DNA of 7,374 bases, taken from JBFYKJ01 sp041306005 (lineage in GTDB: Archaea; Altiarchaeota; Altiarchaeia; JAFGQM01). The notes under the pieces were generated by a model. It searched no databases. It saw nothing but the letters and a program-made list of their open reading frames with translations, and was not told the DNA's origin. The stretch covers positions 1 to 7,374 of the forward strand of contig JBFYKJ010000012.1 of assembly GCA_041306005.1 (NCBI GenBank). Direction: 5' to 3'. Shown here one piece after another: positions 5,900 through 7,374 of the stretch (its first letter is position 1; the number at the start of each line of letters is the position of its first letter). Position numbers and translations under genes: made by a program.

Positions 5900-5942
5900 G
5901 GCGGGATTACGCGGCGTAATAAAGCCGGCCTGCCATCCCGCC
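5900..5942 (-). promoter_or_regulatory. Nested inverted repeats between CarS and uS12
   Basis: The outer arms GGCGGGAT (5942-5935) and ATCCCGCC (5907-5900) pair perfectly over 8 bp. Inside, sharing the AT of one outer arm, is a perfect 15-base palindrome, ATTACGCGGCGTAAT (5906-5920, plus strand), and a GCCGGC palindrome (5924-5929). The element begins 14 bases after the CarS stop and ends about 35 bases upstream of the uS12 TATA box. No T-run follows, so a classic terminator is doubtful. It could be a folded 3' end for CarS mRNA or an operator for a dimeric regulator. Confidence 0.5.
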
Positions 5943-5956
5943 TTTGTGCATGCGGT

Positions 5957-6499
5957 TTACCATCTCTCTTTCTTCCGCTTGGTGAAGTACGCTATCTGGT
6001 TGCCTATGAGGTGTATCGCCGGCGTGAGCACCAGGAGTATTATGAACTCCTCGAGTATTATCCACGTCGGCGCGAATACATATGCGAAGAGCAGCGAGCC
6101 GAAAACGAGGTCCAGCTGGTCGACCCCCCAGAGCGGCGCCCCCCGGGCAAGCCCGAGGCGGCGTTTAAAGAAGCTGGCGACAAGGTCCCCGATCAGCGCG
6201 CCGGCGCCTATGTAGAGGCCGAAGAGCGGGTCGGTTATCTTAAAGTTGAAAACGCCGTAGTAGGTCTGGCTGAGGGGGCCGGATGACGAGAGCATGAACC
6301 ACATCAGGCCGAAGAGAAGCCCCGCAAGCATGCCTATGAACATGCCCCGCCACGTCTTCCCGTCGCCGAACACGCGGTTGCCGCGAAAGCTCCTGCCGAA
6401 GTCGAGTGGCTTGCCCCCGCCGAAGACCGCGAACGCGTTGGCGCAATAGCCCGGGCTAATGTAGTATATAGCATGCAGTATCGCGGCAAGTATCCACAT
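5957..6499 (-). CDS. carS: CDP-archaeol synthase (CarS; CTP:unsaturated archaetidic acid cytidylyltransferase)
   Basis: CarS joins CTP and 2,3-bis-O-geranylgeranylglycerol 1-phosphate to give CDP-activated lipid and pyrophosphate, the step before polar head groups are added to archaeal membrane lipids. The protein is 180 aa, usual for the family. Hydrophobic segments near 1-20, 53-70, 90-110, 130-146 and 148-168 fit a small membrane protein with about five helices. Signature motifs are present: GDGKTWRG (45-52), GALIGDLVASFFKRRLGL (100-117) and DQLD (127-130), the Mg/CTP-binding region shared with CdsA-type cytidylyltransferases, then HLIGNQIAY (163-171). The C-terminal KRKKERW is basic, as expected on the cytoplasmic side. 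The start ATG at 6499 opens directly into the first membrane segment; no Shine-Dalgarno sequence is visible. It is transcribed in the same direction as uS12, but a 197-base spacer with a promoter lies between, so a shared transcript is uncertain. Confidence 0.93.
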   Translation of the reverse strand: MWILAAILHAIYYISPGYCANAFAVFGGGKPLDFGRSFRGNRVFGDGKTWRGMFIGMLAGLLFGLMWFMLSSSGPLSQTYYGVFNFKITDPLFGLYIGAGALIGDLVASFFKRRLGLARGAPLWGVDQLDLVFGSLLFAYVFAPTWIILEEFIILLVLTPAIHLIGNQIAYFTKRKKERW

Positions 6500-6530
6500 T
6501 TTTGCTCGGTAGGATTATGCGGGGGTATGG

Positions 6531-6537
6531 AAATAAG
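6531..6537 (-). promoter_or_regulatory. Weak TATA box candidate for CarS
   Basis: The minus strand reads CTTATTT about 32 bases before the CarS ATG. It would give a leader of only about 10 bases, consistent with the absence of a Shine-Dalgarno sequence. Read-through from eS17 is the alternative. Confidence 0.35.
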
Positions 6538-6573
6538 TTATGTGGATTAAGGAGGGGCATAGAAGTGGGGGGT

Positions 6574-6591
6574 AAAGAACGCGCGGCGCGC
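6574..6591 (-). terminator. Possible weak terminator after eS17
   Basis: Immediately after the eS17 TGA, GCGC pairs with GCGC across GCC, followed by GTTCTTT. The stem is only 4 bp but fully GC and the T-rich tail is in the right place. It is short enough to be chance. Confidence 0.3.
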
Positions 6592-6783
6592 TCAGTCGAC
6601 GGCCCTTCGCTTTATCGCGACGATATAGCCCGCTACCTTGTTCCGGAGCGGCTTGCTCTGCGCGGTGGTCAGCTCGCTGACCTTCTTCTTGTTAGCTTCG
6701 AAGTCCTCGGAGAACTCGTCCGGATACACCTCCAGCAGCTTCTTGCTGGCCCGCTTTATGTTCTTGGTCTTTACTCGTCCCAT
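6592..6783 (-). CDS. rps17e: Small-subunit ribosomal protein eS17 (S17e)
   Basis: eS17 is a small-subunit ribosomal protein found in archaea and eukaryotes but not bacteria. The protein is 63 aa, typical for archaea. It begins MGRVKTKNIKRASKKLLEVYPDEF in two continuous blocks (1-12 basic, then a helix) and has the conserved LRNKVAGYI segment (46-54). It is basic overall, with a helical body. The frame stays open upstream and could be extended by 18 residues to a start at 6837, but that stretch (including HLFFIQPP) matches nothing in the family and would contain the promoter, so I use the ATG at 6783. A TATA box 28 bases upstream gives a nearly leaderless mRNA, and no Shine-Dalgarno sequence is seen. 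It follows the 144-aa protein by 50 bases. Confidence 0.96.
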   Translation of the reverse strand: MGRVKTKNIKRASKKLLEVYPDEFSEDFEANKKKVSELTTAQSKPLRNKVAGYIVAIKRRAVD

Positions 6784-6810
6784 CTTGAGGTTTATGTTTG
6801 TAGGTGGTTG

Positions 6811-6819
6811 TATAAAAAA
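6811..6819 (-). promoter_or_regulatory. TATA box of eS17, overlapping a T-run that may end the upstream gene
   Basis: The minus strand reads TTTTTTATA, with T-rich sequence before it (TTTG). Transcription would begin near 6789, about six bases before the ATG. The same T-tract lies just after the stop codon of the 144-aa gene (6834), so it may serve as both terminator and promoter. Confidence 0.6.
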
Positions 6820-6833
6820 CAAATGGCGGTCAG

Positions 6834-7268
6834 TCACTTGCCGGGGAACCGCGGCTTCTCGGGGGGCTTGTGCTTGTGGAGAATGCTCCTGTACACCCCC
6901 GACACCGATGTTTCGGCGGGCATCTTGCCGTGCAGCTCGAACCAGGTGTTCTTAGACTCGTCGTGGGAGGTCTTGCTCTCCATGATCTTGCTGACCGCGG
7001 TGGAAAGCTCTGTATTCGCCGTCTTCGACCATGCGCTCAGGGCATCTTGCGGCTTCCTAGGGGCGGCTAATAACGTGCGCGCCGCCTTTTGAGCCTCGTT
7101 ATGCGCCACCAGGCTTTGCGGGTCCTTCTTGTCGACGCCTTTGTGCCATATTGCCAAAACTGCCTTCTCACCCTTCTTAGGGTCGGCCAATGCGTCCAGG
7201 TACTGCGTCACTAATGCTACCCGCCGTATAGCCGCATGATGCTTGTCCAGCCCGGAGCCGTTTGCCAT
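6834..7268 (-). CDS. Unrecognised 144-aa basic protein
   Basis: I do not recognise this protein. From the ATG at 7268 it is 144 aa, starting MANGSGLDKHHAAIRRVALV. It is rich in Ala, Lys and Ser, has no Cys, no signal peptide and no membrane segment, so it is probably a soluble cytoplasmic protein. Residues 10-95 look mostly helical (VALVTQYLDALAD, AQKAARTLLAA, DALSAWSKTANTEL); the tail (HKHKPPEKPRFPGK) is basic and proline-rich, as in proteins that touch nucleic acid or ribosomes, though that is only a guess. A TTG start at 7310 would add 14 residues encoded by a 12-base tandem repeat; I reject it because the likely TATA box lies there. Codon use shows the same GC-rich third positions as its neighbours, which supports a real gene. 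It precedes eS17 in the same direction. Confidence 0.72.
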   Translation of the reverse strand: MANGSGLDKHHAAIRRVALVTQYLDALADPKKGEKAVLAIWHKGVDKKDPQSLVAHNEAQKAARTLLAAPRKPQDALSAWSKTANTELSTAVSKIMESKTSHDESKNTWFELHGKMPAETSVSGVYRSILHKHKPPEKPRFPGK

Positions 7269-7274
7269 GCCTAT

Positions 7275-7298
7275 CGATAATCTATTCGATAATCTATT
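7275..7298. repeat. 12-base exact tandem duplication upstream of the 144-aa gene
   Basis: CGATAATCTATT occurs twice back to back (7275-7286 and 7287-7298), with a partial third copy (CTAT) next to it at 7271-7274. It lies between the TATA candidate and the ATG of the 144-aa gene, so it fills most of the region around the transcription start. Confidence 0.85.
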
Positions 7299-7309
7299 AC
7301 TTATGCACA

Positions 7310-7316
7310 ATAAAAG
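7310..7316 (-). promoter_or_regulatory. Candidate TATA box for the 144-aa gene
   Basis: The minus strand reads TTTTATT after a GC-rich stretch. Transcription would start near 7286, inside the tandem repeat, giving a leader of about 18 bases without a Shine-Dalgarno sequence. Confidence 0.4.
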
Positions 7317-7328
7317 GGGCGGGTTTGA

Positions 7329-7374
7329 TTATTTTGGTTTTTCCGGCCGCCTCATGCCCCGGCCTTCAGGGACC
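7329..7374 (-). CDS. Possible C-terminal tail of a gene entering from the right edge
   Basis: One minus-strand frame is open from the window edge for 14 residues, VPEGRGMRRPEKPK, then stops with TAA at 7331-7329. The basic, proline-containing tail looks like a real protein end and the position just before the next promoter fits, but 14 codons are too few to prove coding or name a family. Confidence 0.3.
   Translation of the reverse strand, partial: VPEGRGMRRPEKPK

Noticed and set aside
6784..6837. N-terminal extension of eS17
   Set aside because: It would be encoded across the eS17 TATA box and matches nothing in the family.
7..7374. CRISPR array, insertion sequence or prophage
   Set aside because: No regularly spaced repeats, transposase, integrase or terminal inverted repeats were seen; the genes are core housekeeping genes.

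Overview
The window is archaeal. It holds an archaeal-type translation cluster (uS12, uS7, EF-2 with the diphthamide-type motif, EF-1A, uS10), the archaea/eukaryote-only ribosomal protein eS17, and CDP-archaeol synthase, an enzyme of ether-lipid synthesis. TATA-box-like elements, starts with almost no leader and T-rich terminators agree with this. The coding regions look GC-rich and the intergenic spacers AT-rich. I cannot name the lineage from the sequence alone.

Every supported gene lies on the minus strand, so transcription runs from the right edge to the left. In that order: a possible 14-residue tail of an upstream gene (7329-7374); an unrecognised 144-aa basic protein (6834-7268); eS17 (6592-6783); CDP-archaeol synthase CarS (5957-6499); the str-type cluster uS12 (5332-5760), uS7 (4686-5315), EF-2 (2401-4593), EF-1A (1039-2307) and uS10 (541-843); and last a gene cut by the left edge (1-449). 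The last protein resembles the N-terminal phospho-Ser/Thr lyase-like region of class III/IV lanthionine synthetases. No convincing gene lies on the plus strand; the long open frames there are antisense shadows of EF-1A and EF-2. No gene-free stretch exceeds 300 bases; the longest spacers are about 195 nt (EF-1A/uS10) and about 197 nt (uS12/CarS, from the preferred uS12 start).

Functionally the window is mostly core translation: two proteins of the decoding region of the small subunit (uS12, uS7), the two elongation GTPases, uS10 and eS17, plus one membrane-lipid enzyme. The spacers carry the less ordinary signals. The EF-1A stop codon lies inside a perfect 11-bp terminator hairpin with a T-rich tail. 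The uS10 stop codon lies in the loop of another hairpin that opens a run of three, two of which look like diverged copies with compensating changes. uS10 appears to have a long leader with repeats and a GC hairpin. A tight 15-bp palindrome sits upstream of the uS12 promoter. Only EF-1A shows a clear Shine-Dalgarno sequence, while three other genes look leaderless or nearly so.

The most unusual item is the lanthionine-synthetase-like domain next to uS10. Its position matching the family's catalytic His appears to be Arg. This rests on motif recognition and needs a profile search and the sequence beyond the left edge.
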